NCBI RefSeq assembly: GCF_001509555.1
Contig: NZ_LMAS01000002.1
Location: 124,001 to 188,000 of the forward strand
Source: Bacillus sp. FJAT-29937
GTDB taxonomy: Bacteria > Bacillota > Bacilli > Bacillales > Cytobacillaceae
Length of the DNA stretch: 64,000 bases
Direction: 5' to 3'
The first letter of the stretch is position 1, and the number at the start of each line of letters is the position of its first letter. The notes under the pieces are model-generated. The model was not told the DNA's origin. It worked only from the letters and a program-made list of their open reading frames with translations, and searched no databases. A program made the translations under genes and the position numbers. This document shows, in pieces, positions 43,369 to 53,551 of the stretch.

Positions 43369-44100
43369 GTGAATTTAAATCCAAAAGATCCGGTGCCACT
43401 TCACATTCAATTAAGAAATAAACTCGAGAAATTAATTAAGGAAGGATATTACCAAGAGAAAATTCCAAGTGAAAGGGAACTGATGGAGTCCTATAAAGTG
43501 AGCAGGAGTACGGTGAGAGAAGCTGTTTCTCATTTAGTTAGGGATGGTATTTTAGAAAAAGTCCATGGAAAAGGGACATTTATTTCCCTTAAACCGATTC
43601 AGGATTGGCTCGGCAGCCTTAGCAGTACGACCGAGATTATTAAACGAATGGGCATGAAACCTGATGCAAAGCTTGTGGAGCACGGCTTTTTGGCAACACC
43701 AAATGAGATTAAAGAAGTAACGGGTTTTCAAGAAGCTTACTATATTAAAAGAATCAGATATGCAAATGATGTTCCCATTGCCATTGAAGTTCAGTACTAT
43801 CCAATTGAAATTGGCAAAAAATTAGCAGAGTTAGATATTGAAAAAGGGACTTTATTCGATTTACTCGAGGAAAATCTGCAAATTAAATTTGCCGAAGCAG
43901 AGCAGATCATCACAAGCGGTCAATTATCTAGGGAAGATGCTGAGCTATTAGAGATACCAGAGCCTTACAATGTCCTTGTAACAGAACGAATGCTAATGGA
44001 CGTAGAGGATGATTTAATTGAATATTACATTGGCTATTTCCGCTCAGATATGTACTCATTTCGAATCAAACTTTCAAGAAGTATAATAACAATGGCTTAA
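43369..44100 (+). CDS. GntR-family (HutC/UTRA) regulator, likely of the taurine genes
   Basis: A protein of 243 residues. The GntR winged helix is at about 8-75 (KIPSERELMESYKVSRSTVREAVSHLV, LEKVHGKGTFIS), followed by a UTRA effector domain (AYYIKRIRYANDVPIAIEVQYYP). GTG start with AGGGGGCAGG upstream. It lies just before ald-tpa-xsc and in the same direction, so it is the best candidate for their regulator. It is not the MocR-type TauR of proteobacteria. Confidence 0.85.
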   Translation: MNLNPKDPVPLHIQLRNKLEKLIKEGYYQEKIPSERELMESYKVSRSTVREAVSHLVRDGILEKVHGKGTFISLKPIQDWLGSLSSTTEIIKRMGMKPDAKLVEHGFLATPNEIKEVTGFQEAYYIKRIRYANDVPIAIEVQYYPIEIGKKLAELDIEKGTLFDLLEENLQIKFAEAEQIITSGQLSREDAELLEIPEPYNVLVTERMLMDVEDDLIEYYIGYFRSDMYSFRIKLSRSIITMA

Positions 44101-44337
44101 AGATAGGCTGAAATGGAACTATTAAAAATATTAATAAATAGTATTAAGAATATTAAATATTAATTATAATTAGAATATATTGAAAATTTAGAGTTTGTAT
44201 GATTTAATTCAATTAAGGTTTCAATGTTATCCAAACTGGTACGGATGACCTAACGTCCGGATTACAATGTATAGTGTAAATGCTGTCATCCATGTAAGAT
44301 AACTTTTGACCATAATTAACTGAAAGGACATGAGGTT
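44101..44337 (+). promoter_or_regulatory. upstream region of the taurine genes
   Basis: An AT-rich 237-base spacer. TATAGT at 44270-44275 is a possible -10 box. Just upstream CGGA (44242-44245) and TCCG (44256-44259) flank a weak dyad. No good -35 is seen, fitting regulated expression. Confidence 0.35.
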
Positions 44338-45474
44338 ATGATTATCGGTGTACCAAAAGAAATTAAGAATAACGAAAATCGGGTTTCAATGGATCCAGCA
44401 AGTGTAGCCTCTTATGTAAAAGCAGGTCACCGGGTTTTAGTTGAGAAAGACGCTGGCTTGGGAAGTGGAATCACGAATGAAGAATACGAAAAAGCGGGCG
44501 CAACCATTGTCCCGACAGCGGGAGATGCTTGGGCTGCAGACATGGTAGTCAAAGTGAAAGAGCCTCAAGTCGGGGAGTTTCCATACCTGCGTAAGGACTT
44601 AATTTTATTTACGTATCTCCATCTGGCTGCTGAACCTGAACTATTCAAAGCATTGATCGATAACCAGGTGACGGCCGTAGCATATGAAACGATACAGCTG
44701 GAAAATCGTTCACTGCCGCTGTTAACTCCAATGAGTGAAGTAGCCGGAAGAATGTCGGTTCAGCTGGGCGCACAATTTTTAGAAAGAATTCATGGAGGGA
44801 AAGGGGTTTTATTAGGCGGAGTCCCCGGCGTAAAACCTGGAAAAGTTGTCATTATCGGAGGAGGAGTCGTCGGAACTAATGCGGCGAAAATGGCCGTTGG
44901 ACTAGGAGCAGATGTGACAATCATTGATATAAGCGCTGAGCGTCTCCGTCAATTAGATGATCTCTTTGGCGGCAGAGTCAAAACTGTGATGTCCAATCCA
45001 TTCAATATTGCGGATGCGGTCAAGCAGGCAGATTTGCTCATTGGTGCAGTATTAATCCCTGGCGCAAAGGCTCCGCAGCTAGTAAGTGAAGAAATGGTTA
45101 AACAAATGGAAGAAAGATCTGTCATTATTGATGTTGCTGTTGATCAAGGCGGATCAATAGAAACGATAGACCATATTACATCTCATGATTCCCCCACATA
45201 TATCAAACATGGTGTATTACATTATGCCGTACCAAACATCCCTGGAGCTGTCTCAAAAACATCAACGTATGCCCTGTCAAATGTAACTGCCCCATATGGG
45301 CTGCTGCTTGCTAACAAAGGGATCCAACAAGCTGCACAGCTAAACCCGGCATTGGCAAAAGGCTTTAACACCTATAATGGCAAAGTTACACATCCAGCTA
45401 TAGCCGCAACATATAACATTCCTTTTACACCATTAAGTGAAATTCTACAAAAAGAACCATCTACCATTTTATAA
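44338..45474 (+). CDS. ald: alanine dehydrogenase
   Basis: An NAD-dependent enzyme of 378 residues: L-alanine to pyruvate and ammonium. The N-terminal [16 protein letters not shown], substrate residues in KVKEPQ and YLHLAAEP, Rossmann [16 protein letters not shown] and [13 protein letters not shown] are all present. In this operon it would regenerate the pyruvate consumed by taurine transamination. AAGGACATGAGG precedes the ATG. It is 21 bases from tpa. Confidence 0.94.
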   Translation: MIIGVPKEIKNNENRVSMDPASVASYVKAGHRVLVEKDAGLGSGITNEEYEKAGATIVPTAGDAWAADMVVKVKEPQVGEFPYLRKDLILFTYLHLAAEPELFKALIDNQVTAVAYETIQLENRSLPLLTPMSEVAGRMSVQLGAQFLERIHGGKGVLLGGVPGVKPGKVVIIGGGVVGTNAAKMAVGLGADVTIIDISAERLRQLDDLFGGRVKTVMSNPFNIADAVKQADLLIGAVLIPGAKAPQLVSEEMVKQMEERSVIIDVAVDQGGSIETIDHITSHDSPTYIKHGVLHYAVPNIPGAVSKTSTYALSNVTAPYGLLLANKGIQQAAQLNPALAKGFNTYNGKVTHPAIAATYNIPFTPLSEILQKEPSTIL

Positions 45475-45495
45475 AAAATAGGGGGGATCATCATA

Positions 45496-46860
45496 ATGAC
45501 GAAACTAGAAGTTCAAGAGCAGGAAATACTTGAAGTTCAGGATCAAAATCATTTATGGCATGCTATGAGCCGTCATGTGGAAGGCGGTAAACCAACCATT
45601 GCTGAATCTGGTGAAGGTGCGTGGTTTACTGATGTGAATGGCAAGCGTTACTTGGATGGTGTGTCCGGGTTATGGTGTTTAAATTTAGGTCATGGCAGAA
45701 AGGAAATAGTTGATGCGGCAGCGGAACAAATGATGAAGCTTTCCTATTTCCCGCTAACACTCAGTCATATTCCGGCGATCCAATTATCTGCTAAAATTAG
45801 TGAACTATTAGGAGATTCATATAAAACATTCTTTTCCAATAGCGGCTCTGAAGCCAATGAAACGGCGTTTAAGATTGCCAGACAATATCATATTCAGAAT
45901 GGCAACCCAGGAAAATTCAAAATTATTTCAAGGTATCGCGCTTATCATGGGTCAACGCTGGGCGCACTTAGTGCAACGGCCCAGGCAAACCGAAGAGTTA
46001 AATACGATCCAGGTGTGCCGGGATTCCTTCATGTTCCACCGCCATACAGCTATCGCTGCCCGTTTGGTGATGAGGTCACGGATTGCGATAAAACGGCTGC
46101 AGAAATGATTGATCAGATGATTAATTGGGAAGGAGCTGAAACAGTTTCTGCCGTTATCATGGAACCATTTATTTCCGGCGGCGGTGTGATTGTTCCTTCA
46201 GAATCCTATATGCAAAGAGTAGCTGAGATTTGTAAGAAACATAATGTCCTTCTCATTTGTGATGAGGTCGTTTCAGGGTTTGGCAGAACAGGTAAAATGT
46301 TCGGATTCATGCATTCTGAAGGTGTTCAGCCTGATATCGTAACAATGGCGAAGGGTCTGACGAGCGGATATTTACCGCTTGGAGCAACCGCAGTCAAATC
46401 TCATATTTTTGAAACTTTTAAAGAGAAGGGCGCCGACCAACACCTTCGTCATGTGTCTACATATGGCGGGCATCCGGCAAGCTGTGCTGTCGCACTAAAA
46501 AATATTGAAATTATTGAAGAAGAAAATATCGTAAGCAGAGTTGCCTCTTTAGGTGAATCTATTTTAGGAAGATTAAAAGATTTAATCGAGCATGAAAACG
46601 TTGGAGAAGTACGCCATAAAGGATTTTTATATGGGATTGAATTAGTTAAAGATAAAGAGTCCAAAGAACCGGCTGCAGATGAAATGTTGGCTAAAGTAAT
46701 TGGCCTATGTAAAGAAAAAGGCTTAATAATCGGGAGAAATGGTGACACTGTGCCAGGTTTTAATAACGTGCTGATTGTTGCTCCTCCACTTTCTTCAACA
46801 GAAAATGACCTGAACTTCCTAGTGGAAACCGTAAAATACGCTTTTGATCAACTTAATTAA
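45496..46860 (+). CDS. tpa: taurine:pyruvate aminotransferase
   Basis: A class III PLP aminotransferase of 454 residues. Visible are NHLWHAMSRH, the PLP-phosphate segment NSGSEANETAFK, YHGSTLGALSAT, the Asp in LICDEVVSGFGRTG and the Schiff-base Lys in TMAKGLTSGYLPLGA. The specific call as Tpa rests on placement between ald and xsc and beside tauABC: taurine + pyruvate to sulfoacetaldehyde + alanine. Other omega-amino acid donors such as beta-alanine remain possible. Confidence 0.82.
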   Translation: MTKLEVQEQEILEVQDQNHLWHAMSRHVEGGKPTIAESGEGAWFTDVNGKRYLDGVSGLWCLNLGHGRKEIVDAAAEQMMKLSYFPLTLSHIPAIQLSAKISELLGDSYKTFFSNSGSEANETAFKIARQYHIQNGNPGKFKIISRYRAYHGSTLGALSATAQANRRVKYDPGVPGFLHVPPPYSYRCPFGDEVTDCDKTAAEMIDQMINWEGAETVSAVIMEPFISGGGVIVPSESYMQRVAEICKKHNVLLICDEVVSGFGRTGKMFGFMHSEGVQPDIVTMAKGLTSGYLPLGATAVKSHIFETFKEKGADQHLRHVSTYGGHPASCAVALKNIEIIEEENIVSRVASLGESILGRLKDLIEHENVGEVRHKGFLYGIELVKDKESKEPAADEMLAKVIGLCKEKGLIIGRNGDTVPGFNNVLIVAPPLSSTENDLNFLVETVKYAFDQLN

Positions 46861-46873
46861 TTTATGAAGGGTT

Positions 46874-48652
46874 GTGCTAATAATGGCAAAAGTTGAAAAG
46901 GAATTACAACAAATCAAAACAAGAAAAGTAAAAATGACTCCAAGTGAGGCAATTGTTGAAACACTGGTTGCAGAGGGAGTCAAACATATTTCTGGTATTT
47001 TAGGATCTGCCTTTATGGATATGCTTGATCTTCTACCTTCTGCTGGAATACGCTTTATTGGGGTTCGTCATGAACAAAGTGCAGCACATATGGCAGATGC
47101 CTATACAAGGGTGAGTGGAGTAGCGGGCGTAGTAATAGGCCAAAATGGACCTGGAATCACCAACATGGTGACTTCTGTGGCTGCAGCTAATCAAGCACAT
47201 ACTCCAATGGTCGTTATTTCACCATCCGCAGGGACACCAACTGTTGGCTGGGACGGATTCCAAGAGTGTGACCAAGTGTCGGTATTTAAAGCAATTACGA
47301 AGGAAACGGTTAGAGTGACTCACCCTAGCAGGGTTGCTGATTGTTTAAGAACTGCTTTCCGTATCGCGTATGCCGAGCGAGGACCTGTTTTATTCGATAT
47401 CCCAAGGGACTATTTCTATGGAGAATTAGAAGATGCCATATTAGAGCCGCACCAATACCGGGTTGATAATCGAGGCTGTGGATCGTTAGAGTTAATCGAT
47501 CAGGCAGTGGAATTATTGGCAAATGCAAAAAATCCTGTTATTATTTCAGGCCGTGGCATAGTTGACTCTGACGGTATTGAAGCAGTAAAGGAAATTGCGG
47601 AACACCTTACAGCACCTGTAGCTGTTTCATACATGCACAATGATGCATTTCCAGCGAATCATGTGTTAGCAGTTGGACCGATTGGCTATATGGGATCCAA
47701 AGCAGCGATGAACACGCTTAAAGAGGCCGATGTTGTGTTAGCCCTTGGTACCCGTTTGTCCGTTTTTGGGACATTGCCATGCTATGATATCGATTATTTT
47801 CCGAAAAGCGCGAAGATTATTCAAGTTGATATTAATCCGCGTAATATTGCGCGTACACATCCTGTGGAATTGGGCATTATCGGTGATGCCAAGGCTGCAG
47901 GTTCTGAAATCGCTAAACGTTTAAAAGAAAAGACGCCAAATCTAGCAGCAAATCAAGAAAGGCTTCTCAAAACGGCGGAAGAAAAGGAAAAGTGGGAAAA
48001 AGAGTTAGTGGATCTCGCAATGGTAGACGGAACGCCAATTAATCCGCGCCGTGCACTGTTAGAACTGACAAAGGTTCTACCAGATAACGCCATCGTCACA
48101 ACTGATATCGGGAATGTATCTTCAACTGCCAATGCGTACTTGAAATTTAATCATGGTCGTCAGCATATCGCCGCGTTAACTTTCGGTAATACTGGATTTG
48201 CTTACCCATCCGCATTAGGTGCGAAGCTTGCTAATCCAAATAGTCCTGTTGTGGCTATTGTGGGTGATGGTGCATGGGGAATGAGCTTGCATGAAGTGAG
48301 CACGGCTGTTGAACAAAATATTCCTGTAGTTGCTTGTGTTTTCAATAATAATGCATGGTGTGCAGAAAAGAAAAACCAAGTTGATTTTTATAATAACCGT
48401 TTTGTCGGTGCGGATATCCAAAATCCTGATTTTGCTGAAGTGGCAAGATCGATGGGTGCGGTTGGCATAAATGTTGATAAACCTGAGGATGTGGGACCTG
48501 CTATCCAACGGGCGATTGAGTCAAACAAACCGACAGTTATTGACATTCAAGTGGATGGAACCCAATTGGCACCGCCATTTAGAAAAGATGCATTGAAAAT
48601 GCCGACTAGGCTATTGCCTAAATATTCCCACTTAGATCACAGAAACTGGTAA
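46874..48652 (+). CDS. xsc: sulfoacetaldehyde acetyltransferase
   Basis: A ThDP-dependent enzyme of about 590 residues. Family-specific segments are [24 protein letters not shown], the GGFQE-like DGFQECDQ, and, strikingly, [16 protein letters not shown]; the ThDP motif is [15 protein letters not shown] ... NNNAW. Xsc converts sulfoacetaldehyde and phosphate to acetyl phosphate and sulfite. The start is ATG 46883 (MAKVEKE) or TTG/CTG just upstream (46874); the context before 46883 is weak. A terminator follows. Confidence 0.87.
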   Translation: MLIMAKVEKELQQIKTRKVKMTPSEAIVETLVAEGVKHISGILGSAFMDMLDLLPSAGIRFIGVRHEQSAAHMADAYTRVSGVAGVVIGQNGPGITNMVTSVAAANQAHTPMVVISPSAGTPTVGWDGFQECDQVSVFKAITKETVRVTHPSRVADCLRTAFRIAYAERGPVLFDIPRDYFYGELEDAILEPHQYRVDNRGCGSLELIDQAVELLANAKNPVIISGRGIVDSDGIEAVKEIAEHLTAPVAVSYMHNDAFPANHVLAVGPIGYMGSKAAMNTLKEADVVLALGTRLSVFGTLPCYDIDYFPKSAKIIQVDINPRNIARTHPVELGIIGDAKAAGSEIAKRLKEKTPNLAANQERLLKTAEEKEKWEKELVDLAMVDGTPINPRRALLELTKVLPDNAIVTTDIGNVSSTANAYLKFNHGRQHIAALTFGNTGFAYPSALGAKLANPNSPVVAIVGDGAWGMSLHEVSTAVEQNIPVVACVFNNNAWCAEKKNQVDFYNNRFVGADIQNPDFAEVARSMGAVGINVDKPEDVGPAIQRAIESNKPTVIDIQVDGTQLAPPFRKDALKMPTRLLPKYSHLDHRNW

Positions 48653-48663
48653 ATCACTTTGAA

Positions 48664-48699
48664 AAGGGGGTAATCTATTGGGATTGCCCCTCTTTTTTT
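48664..48699 (+). terminator. terminator after xsc
   Basis: AGGGG..AATC pairs with GATT.CCCCT with small bulges, followed by CTTTTTTT. Confidence 0.75.
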
Positions 48700-48729
48700 C
48701 TAAACTTCATATAAAGTAGGTGAATATGT

Positions 48730-50148
48730 TTGGAGCATCAACCCGAGAAGTTAAAAGCTGGACTTAAACAAAGACATTTAACCATGATCTCCTTAAGCGG
48801 CGTAATTGGCGCTGGATTATTCGTAGGAAGCGGTATTATTATTGGAAAAACAGGTCCAGGGGCAATACTCTCTTACGTATTTGCTGGCTTAATCGTTGTT
48901 CTCGTTATGCGGATGCTTGGGGAAATGGCAACTGTTAATCCTAATACAGGGTCCTTTGCTGTATATGCAAGAGATGGCATCGGTGAATGGGCAGGCTATG
49001 CGACAGGCTGGTTATATTGGTTCTTCTGGGTGATTGTCATTGCACTTGAAGCAGTAGCGGGTGCAGCAATTATCCATGAATGGCTCCCAGCGATTCCAGT
49101 TTGGATGATCAGTCTTGGAATCATTGTCTTATTAACACTAACCAATGTTTTTTCGGTTAAATCATTCGGAGAATTTGAATATTGGTTTTCCATTATCAAA
49201 ATAGGGAGTATTATTCTATTTTTAGGCTTAGGATTAGCGATTATTTTTGGACTAGTACCAAGTATCAAATCTCCAGGCCTATCTAATCTAACTCATTTCG
49301 GAGGTTTTATACCTAATGGAGTAGGTTCGGTGGTTGTTGGGATTGCTATTGTTTTCCATGCTTTCGTAGGAGTGGAAATACCGGCGATTGCAGCTGGTGA
49401 AACCCCAGACCCGGTGAATTCTGTAAGACGTGCTTTAAATAGTGTGGTTTGGCGGATTCTGATTTTTTATATCGGTTCTATTGCTGTCCTTGTCACCCTT
49501 TTACCATGGAATTCAGCATCATTATTAAAAAGTCCATTTGTTTCAGTTCTTGAAATGATAGGGATTCCTTCTGCAGCTGTACTTATGAATATAGTGGTCT
49601 TGACAGCCCTGCTCTCATGCCTAAATTCAGGACTTTATACGAGCTCTCGTATGCTATTTTCTCTTGCACAAAAAGGGGATGCCCCAAAAATCTTATCTAA
49701 GGTGAGCAAGAATGGGGTTCCTGTTATTGCTGTCATTGCTAGTACACTTTTTGCCTTTATCAGCACGATCTTCAGCTATGTTTCCCCAGATAAAATATTT
49801 TTCTTCTTGGTTAACTCTTCAGGTGGGGTTGGAATTCTCGTTTACTTAGCCATTGCGATTTCACATCTGCGGCTAAGAAAAAGAATGGAAAAAGAAAATT
49901 CAGCTGACTTTAAAATTAAAATGTGGTTTTTCCCGTACTTAACCTATGCGACCATTTTTGCCATGGTTTCCGTGTTAATCTTAATGGCGTTTATTGATTC
50001 ACAGCGTCCACAGTTTATTTTTACAACATTGTTTAGCATAATTGTTATTTCATCCTACTTCATAAATCGGCGGAGAAAAGAAAGTGATCATAGAGAAGAA
50101 ATAGCAATGAATTCTCCAATTTTAAATACCGATAAACAAAAGATTTAA
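48730..50148 (+). CDS. amino acid permease (APC family, GabP-like)
   Basis: A 12-TM APC transporter of 472 residues. It begins GLKQRHLTMISLSGVIGAGLFVGSG and has GEMATVNPNTGSFAVYA and FHAFVGVEIPAIAAGE. The start is TTG 48730, with AGGTGA (48718-48723) 6 bases upstream. It sits between xsc and tauC, so it may move taurine, alanine, beta-alanine or GABA; sequence alone does not decide. Confidence 0.83.
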   Translation: MEHQPEKLKAGLKQRHLTMISLSGVIGAGLFVGSGIIIGKTGPGAILSYVFAGLIVVLVMRMLGEMATVNPNTGSFAVYARDGIGEWAGYATGWLYWFFWVIVIALEAVAGAAIIHEWLPAIPVWMISLGIIVLLTLTNVFSVKSFGEFEYWFSIIKIGSIILFLGLGLAIIFGLVPSIKSPGLSNLTHFGGFIPNGVGSVVVGIAIVFHAFVGVEIPAIAAGETPDPVNSVRRALNSVVWRILIFYIGSIAVLVTLLPWNSASLLKSPFVSVLEMIGIPSAAVLMNIVVLTALLSCLNSGLYTSSRMLFSLAQKGDAPKILSKVSKNGVPVIAVIASTLFAFISTIFSYVSPDKIFFFLVNSSGGVGILVYLAIAISHLRLRKRMEKENSADFKIKMWFFPYLTYATIFAMVSVLILMAFIDSQRPQFIFTTLFSIIVISSYFINRRRKESDHREEIAMNSPILNTDKQKI

Positions 50149-50232
50149 TAAATACTTAAAGAAAAGGCTTATATAGAGAAAATAAAACTAGACCAATTTG
50201 GGTTCATGTAAAGGGAGAGTGAAGCACATTTT

Positions 50233-51108
50233 ATGAATGGAAACATGATGAATAAAAAAGTAGAACAAAATGGCTTTCAACTGGATGACCCCCTTACGCC
50301 ACTAGAGAAACCGGCTATCATACAAAAAAAGCGAAAGTGGAAAATTATGCAGGAAACAGGCATCATGTGGAGTTCAGTTGTTTTCATATTTTTGCTATGG
50401 TATACAGTCACCAAACTTAATATTTTCTCCGAAGTCTTTATCCCATCCCCAGCAAAAACTTGGGCTGCCTTTACTGATTTACTTGTAAACGGATACAAAG
50501 GGAATAGCTTACTATTTCATCTGCTTGATAGTTTATACAGATTATCTGTGGCCTTCTTCGCCGCATTAATTACAGCTGTTCCTTTAGGATTAATTAGTGG
50601 TTATTCATCAAAAGTGAGAGCTGCGTTAGACCCCATCCTAGAATTCTATCGTCCCTTGCCACCGCTGTCATACTACACATTATTAATATTATGGTTTGGA
50701 ATAGGAGATCTTTCAAAAGTTGCTTTACTATATCTTGCAGCATTTGCTCCTATGTATATTGCCGCAGTATCCGGCGTAAAAGGTGTATTGGAAGACCGGA
50801 TCCATTCAGCTACTTCATTGGGTGCAAATAAATGGCAAACGTTCCGCTATGTTATTTTCCCGTCCTGCTTACCGGAAATATTTACGGGAATGCGAACAGC
50901 GATTGGATTTGCTTATACAACTCTAGTTGCCTCTGAAATGGTTGCTGCTGTTTCAGGGATTGGCTGGTTAGTGCTTGATGCAAGTAAATATTTGCGAAGT
51001 GACATTATGTATGTTGGCATTATTTTGATGGGGGTAACCGGAATCTTACTGGATCGGATCCTTCGTAAAGTTGAAATGAGAGCGGTTCCATGGAAAGGAA
51101 AAGATTAA
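50233..51108 (+). CDS. tauC: taurine-type ABC transporter permease TauC
   Basis: An integral membrane protein of 291 residues of the SsuC/TauC type, with about six TM segments, SPAKTWAAFTDLL, the PLPPLSYYTLLILWFGIGDLSK motif and an EAA loop ATSLGANKWQTFRYVIFP. AGGGAGAGTGAAGCA precedes the ATG. It forms the importer with the next two genes. Taurine specificity is inferred from the neighbours tpa and xsc. Confidence 0.88.
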   Translation: MNGNMMNKKVEQNGFQLDDPLTPLEKPAIIQKKRKWKIMQETGIMWSSVVFIFLLWYTVTKLNIFSEVFIPSPAKTWAAFTDLLVNGYKGNSLLFHLLDSLYRLSVAFFAALITAVPLGLISGYSSKVRAALDPILEFYRPLPPLSYYTLLILWFGIGDLSKVALLYLAAFAPMYIAAVSGVKGVLEDRIHSATSLGANKWQTFRYVIFPSCLPEIFTGMRTAIGFAYTTLVASEMVAAVSGIGWLVLDASKYLRSDIMYVGIILMGVTGILLDRILRKVEMRAVPWKGKD

Positions 51109-51126
51109 ATAATTGGGGGTAATTGG

Positions 51127-52155
51127 ATGAGGAATAGCACAAGCAAATGGTTCATGTGTTTGATGGTGGTTGTCGCATTATTTATGATTAGTGCCTGTGG
51201 AAACAAATCAACATCAAAATCCGCTGATGGCACTGTTGAGTTTCGAATTGGCTATCAAGTCATTCCCAATGCAGAGTTGCTAGCAAAAGCAACCAAAATG
51301 TTTGAGGAGAAATTCGAAGGTGTAAAGGTTAAATTGGTTCAGTTTGAGGCGGCTGTTGATGTGAATACGGCCATGGCTGCAGGGGAAATTGATGCAGGCT
51401 TAATCGGATCTAGTTCAGTTGCATCAGGGGTAGCGCAAAATTTGCCATACAAAGTCATATGGCTTCACGATGTAATTGGAGATAACGAGGCATTAGTTGT
51501 AAAAAAAGATAGCGGAATTAAATCTCTTGAAGATGTTGTTGGTAAAAAAATTGCCGTCTCTTTCGGTTCAACAACACATTACAGTTTGTTGTCTGCCCTA
51601 AAATTAAAAGGAATTGATCAAAATAAAATAACTATATTAGATATGAAGCCAGCCGACATGTTAGCTGCGTGGAAACAAGGTCAAATTGATGGTGGATATG
51701 TCTGGTATCCAACATTAGGGGAAATGGTAACAGATGGAGACATCCTATTAACAAGCCGTGACCTTGCACAAGATGGCATTTTAACCGCTGATGTAGGGAT
51801 TGCAACGAAGGACTTTATAGAGAATCATCCAGATGTATTAAATCAATATATAAAAATATTAGATGAATCCGTCCAGTTATATCGTTCATCAATAGACGAA
51901 GCGGCTGAAGCGATGAAAAATGAGTTGAATGTATCGAAGGATGAGACAAAGTTTTTCATGGATCAATTAATTTGGTTAGATGCAAAAGAACAGGCCTCGG
52001 ATGATTATCTTGGAACATCCGATAAAAAAGGAGCTTTTGCCAAAGCGTTAAAAGATACGGCTGAATTTTTAAAAACGCAAAATGCAATAAATACCGTCCC
52101 TGATCTTCAGGCATATGAAGACGCCATTGAACCAAAATTTCTCCAGAAGGATTAA
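51127..52155 (+). CDS. tauA: taurine-type substrate-binding lipoprotein TauA
   Basis: A family of aliphatic sulfonate/taurine binding proteins, 342 residues. It has a lipoprotein signal with lipobox ISAC, then FRIGYQVIPNAELLAKATK, AMAAGEIDAGLIGSS, and VGKKIAVSFGSTTHYSLLSAL. GGGGGTAATTGG precedes the ATG. It lies 18 bases after tauC and 3 before tauB. Confidence 0.88.
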   Translation: MRNSTSKWFMCLMVVVALFMISACGNKSTSKSADGTVEFRIGYQVIPNAELLAKATKMFEEKFEGVKVKLVQFEAAVDVNTAMAAGEIDAGLIGSSSVASGVAQNLPYKVIWLHDVIGDNEALVVKKDSGIKSLEDVVGKKIAVSFGSTTHYSLLSALKLKGIDQNKITILDMKPADMLAAWKQGQIDGGYVWYPTLGEMVTDGDILLTSRDLAQDGILTADVGIATKDFIENHPDVLNQYIKILDESVQLYRSSIDEAAEAMKNELNVSKDETKFFMDQLIWLDAKEQASDDYLGTSDKKGAFAKALKDTAEFLKTQNAINTVPDLQAYEDAIEPKFLQKD

Positions 52156-52158
52156 GAG

Positions 52159-52974
52159 GTGATCCCCATTAATAGTAGGAATGCGCTGGCAGAAATCACA
52201 TCCGAATCTACGGTTATTCAAATAAATGATGTAGAACTAACTTATCAAACAGATAAACAAGTAGTGACGGCATTACAAAATATCAATTTACAAATTAAAG
52301 AAGGCAGTTTTGTCTGTGTATTAGGTCCTTCAGGATGTGGGAAAACAACATTATTACGTATTTTAGCAGGCTTCCATCAAGCTACATCCGGCGAGGTGCT
52401 CCTCGATAATGAGCCCATTTCACCTAAACCTGATAGGCATCGTGGTGTTGTGTTCCAGCAACAAATGCTTTATCCGTGGTTGAATATTGAAGAGAATGTT
52501 GGCTTTGGTTTAAAAATGAGGAAAGTTCCAATGAAAGAAAGACAGGAAATTGTGGATCATTATTTAGAAATGGTTGGCCTTTCTCAGTTTAAAAAATCGA
52601 AATCCTATGAGCTCTCTGGCGGTATGAAACAAAGAGCCTCTATTGCTCGCGTGTTAGCAAACGACCCGCGCATTGTATTGATGGATGAACCATTTGGTGC
52701 ATTGGATGCGATGACAAAGGAGCAAATGCAAGATAATATTAGAAAGATATGGAAAGAGACGCACAAAACGATTTTCTTTATTACACATGATGTGGAGGAG
52801 GCCTTATTGCTAGGAACGCATATTATTGTCCTATCAGCAAGGCCGGGCCGGATCCTTAAAGAAATGTACAGCGATTTACCCTATAAAATCGAAGAAGGGA
52901 AAAGCCGGATGCACCGGACAGAACTGGACTTCGTGAAAAGACGAGAAGAGATCCTTAGCCTCATTTCTTCATAA
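52159..52974 (+). CDS. tauB: taurine-type ABC transporter ATP-binding protein TauB
   Basis: An ATPase of 271 residues. Walker A GPSGCGKTT, signature LSGGMKQRASIAR, Walker B IVLMDEPFGALD and H-loop ITHDVEEALLLG are complete. The start is uncertain: GTG 52159 is preceded by AGAAGGA with 8-base spacing, but the codon lies inside a second good site (AGAGGTGA), which would place initiation at an ATT (52168). The extra N-terminal segment before the nucleotide-binding fold is about 20 residues. It completes tauCAB. Confidence 0.9.
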   Translation: MIPINSRNALAEITSESTVIQINDVELTYQTDKQVVTALQNINLQIKEGSFVCVLGPSGCGKTTLLRILAGFHQATSGEVLLDNEPISPKPDRHRGVVFQQQMLYPWLNIEENVGFGLKMRKVPMKERQEIVDHYLEMVGLSQFKKSKSYELSGGMKQRASIARVLANDPRIVLMDEPFGALDAMTKEQMQDNIRKIWKETHKTIFFITHDVEEALLLGTHIIVLSARPGRILKEMYSDLPYKIEEGKSRMHRTELDFVKRREEILSLISS

Positions 52975-53002
52975 TCTTAAAAAATAAATTAAGCACCTAG
53001 AA

Positions 53003-53041
53003 GATGATTCCTATTTTGAATAGGAGTCCTCTTTTTTATTT
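53003..53041 (+). terminator. terminator after tauB
   Basis: ATTCCTAT (53007-53014) pairs with ATAGGAGT (53020-53027, one G-T pair), then CCTCTTTTTTATT. Confidence 0.8.
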
Positions 53042-53071
53042 TATTTAATTTGTAAATCCGATCCCATCCTA

Positions 53072-53100
53072 TTGTCCAACTCAGGAAAATATGATAAATT
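53072..53100 (+). promoter_or_regulatory. secG promoter
   Basis: TTGTCC (53072-53077), a 17-base spacer, TAAATT (53095-53100). Confidence 0.6.
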
Positions 53101-53139
53101 TAAAATATTGTATTTGTGCGTTTTCAGGAGGTGGCCTTG

Positions 53140-53373
53140 ATGCATACATTATTTATTGTTTTATTAGCGATTGTTTCTGTCGGACTTATCCTTGTGGTGC
53201 TTCTTCAATCTGGTAAAAGTGCTGGACTTTCCGGTGCCATTTCAGGAGGAGCGGAGCAGCTTTTTGGGAAGCAAAAAGCACGCGGTCTTGATTTAATTCT
53301 ACACCGCATCACAGTTGTTCTGGCTGTTCTATTCTTTGTTCTGACTATTTTAGTTTCTTATTTCGCAATATAA
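53140..53373 (+). CDS. secG: preprotein translocase subunit SecG
   Basis: A small two-TM protein of 77 residues in the usual layout: TM1 (about 2-22), the cytosolic loop [23 protein letters not shown], then TM2 (about 52-74). It is part of SecYEG. AGGAGGTGG leads ATG 53140; in-frame starts from 53116 precede the ribosome binding site. It begins the conserved secG-est-rnr-smpB-ssrA series. Confidence 0.95.
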   Translation: MHTLFIVLLAIVSVGLILVVLLQSGKSAGLSGAISGGAEQLFGKQKARGLDLILHRITVVLAVLFFVLTILVSYFAI

Positions 53374-53380
53374 AAAATTG

Positions 53381-53410
53381 CCTGGCCTTACGAAAGGTCA
53401 GGTTTTTTTT
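53381..53410 (+). terminator. secG terminator
   Basis: CCTGGCCTT pairs with AAGGTCAGG (one G-T pair) around a short loop, then eight T residues. Confidence 0.92.
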
Positions 53411-53476
53411 CGTTTGTTAAAGAGATTTTTTATTGGATTCTAATCCCTTAGTTTGTTAAAAATATAGATAATCATG

Positions 53477-53530
53477 TTAATTAAACGTTTGGTTAAACGC
53501 CAAAACCTTGTTAATCAATCGTTTAATTAA
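53477..53530. promoter_or_regulatory. 11-bp perfect inverted repeat upstream of est-rnr
   Basis: TTAATTAAACG (53477-53487) and CGTTTAATTAA (53520-53530) are separated by 32 bases. It sits just before the est ribosome binding site. It could be an operator pair or a leader stem. Confidence 0.6.
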
Positions 53531-53551
53531 GGAAAAAGGAGTCTTACATAG

